Of a DNA stretch of 22,929 bases, positions 22,791 to 22,929 are shown in pieces. The stretch spans positions 1 to 22,929 of the forward strand of contig JAGGZG010000334.1 in the NCBI GenBank assembly GCA_021162125.1. Direction: 5' to 3'. Origin of the DNA: Anaerolineae bacterium (GTDB taxonomy: Bacteria; Chloroflexota; Anaerolineae; JACIWR01). The position numbers and the translations under genes were made by a program. Position 1 is the first letter of the stretch. Every line of letters begins with the position of its first letter. The notes under the pieces are model-generated. The model saw only the letters and a list, made by a program, of their open reading frames with translations. It ran no database searches and was not told the origin of the DNA.

Positions 22791-22929
22791 TTACTCCGGG
22801 GATGGTGTGGGCGTGGAAGTGCCGGTTGGCGCGCTCGTCGGCGCGCTCGTCGGGGTAATGGTCGGCGTGATGGTCGGGGTGAGCGTCGCCGTAGGGGTGG
22901 CAGTGGCGGTGGGTATGGGCGTGGGCGTC
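22791..22929 (-). CDS. C-terminal tail of a Thr-Pro-rich protein (partial)
   Basis: Read on the minus strand from the window edge, 45 full sense codons give a low-complexity tail of alternating Thr-Pro, such as TPTITPTITPTSAPTSAP, ending TPTPSPE and then TAA (22793-22791). Such tails and linkers are typical of secreted or surface proteins in Chloroflexota, where they act as flexible, possibly glycosylated spacers. The functional domain lies outside the window. The plus strand is also open here as a Val-Gly-rich string, but it has no start context and is read as the shadow. Ending a protein in the Thr-Pro run, with no domain after it, is somewhat unusual. Confidence 0.7.
   Translation of the reverse strand, partial: TPTPIPTATATPTATLTPTITPTITPTSAPTSAPTGTSTPTPSPE

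Noticed and set aside
22794..22929. Plus-strand Val-Gly repeat protein
   Set aside because: It is the complement of a Thr-Pro tail, a well-known kind of sequence in this group, and lacks a start context.
1..22929. tRNA or rRNA genes
   Set aside because: No cloverleaf with a T-loop GTTCRANYC-type core and no conserved rRNA stretch was seen on either strand by eye.

Overview
The window looks like a chromosomal segment of a high-GC, non-photosynthetic-looking member of the Chloroflexota, most likely Anaerolineae-like. This assignment is inference from gene style: a Thr-Pro-rich tail on a truncated protein at the right edge, CpXC-type zinc-ribbon and FHA/winged-helix proteins, a DnaQ-DinG fusion, and many GC-rich hairpin repeats between genes. 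No rRNA, tRNA, CRISPR array, transposase or phage gene was found.

Layout. (1) 1-4100: repeat-rich DNA, then elongation factor P and a DnaQ-exonuclease/DinG-helicase fusion, both on the minus strand. efp has an intrinsic terminator and a perfect TTGACA-17-TATAAT promoter; dinG has a good promoter of its own. (2) 4100-10071: a plus-strand promoter followed by six tightly packed genes. They encode a YtcJ-type amidohydrolase, a CDP-alcohol phosphatidyltransferase, an LpxL-like acyltransferase, a MobA-like nucleotidyltransferase, a PAP2 phosphatase and a GNAT-like protein. The four central genes look like a compact pathway that activates a phosphorylated alcohol, transfers it, dephosphorylates the product and acylates it. 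The lipid product is unknown. (3) 10136-15872: an unrecognised two-helix C-terminal membrane protein, an SNF2 ATPase gene interrupted by one in-frame TAG, and a SWIM zinc-finger protein. (4) 15902-18644: Hsp20 and a membrane pyrophosphatase, divergently transcribed across four 11-bp tandem repeats that look like an operator. (5) 18711-22384: a GAF-PAS histidine kinase, a CpXC protein with an internal threefold helical repeat, and a convergent FHA-winged-helix regulator. (6) 22385-22929: a MITE-like hairpin element bounded by 16-bp inverted ends that abut the regulator's -10 box, then the C-terminal tail of a minus-strand Thr-Pro-rich protein.

The most interesting points are the lipid-head-group gene set, the amber codon inside an otherwise intact SNF2 reading frame, the helically phased 11-bp repeats in the hsp20/hppA divergent region, and the families of intergenic hairpins whose loops are nearly all TNNA. 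Everything is from reading the sequence; no database search was possible.
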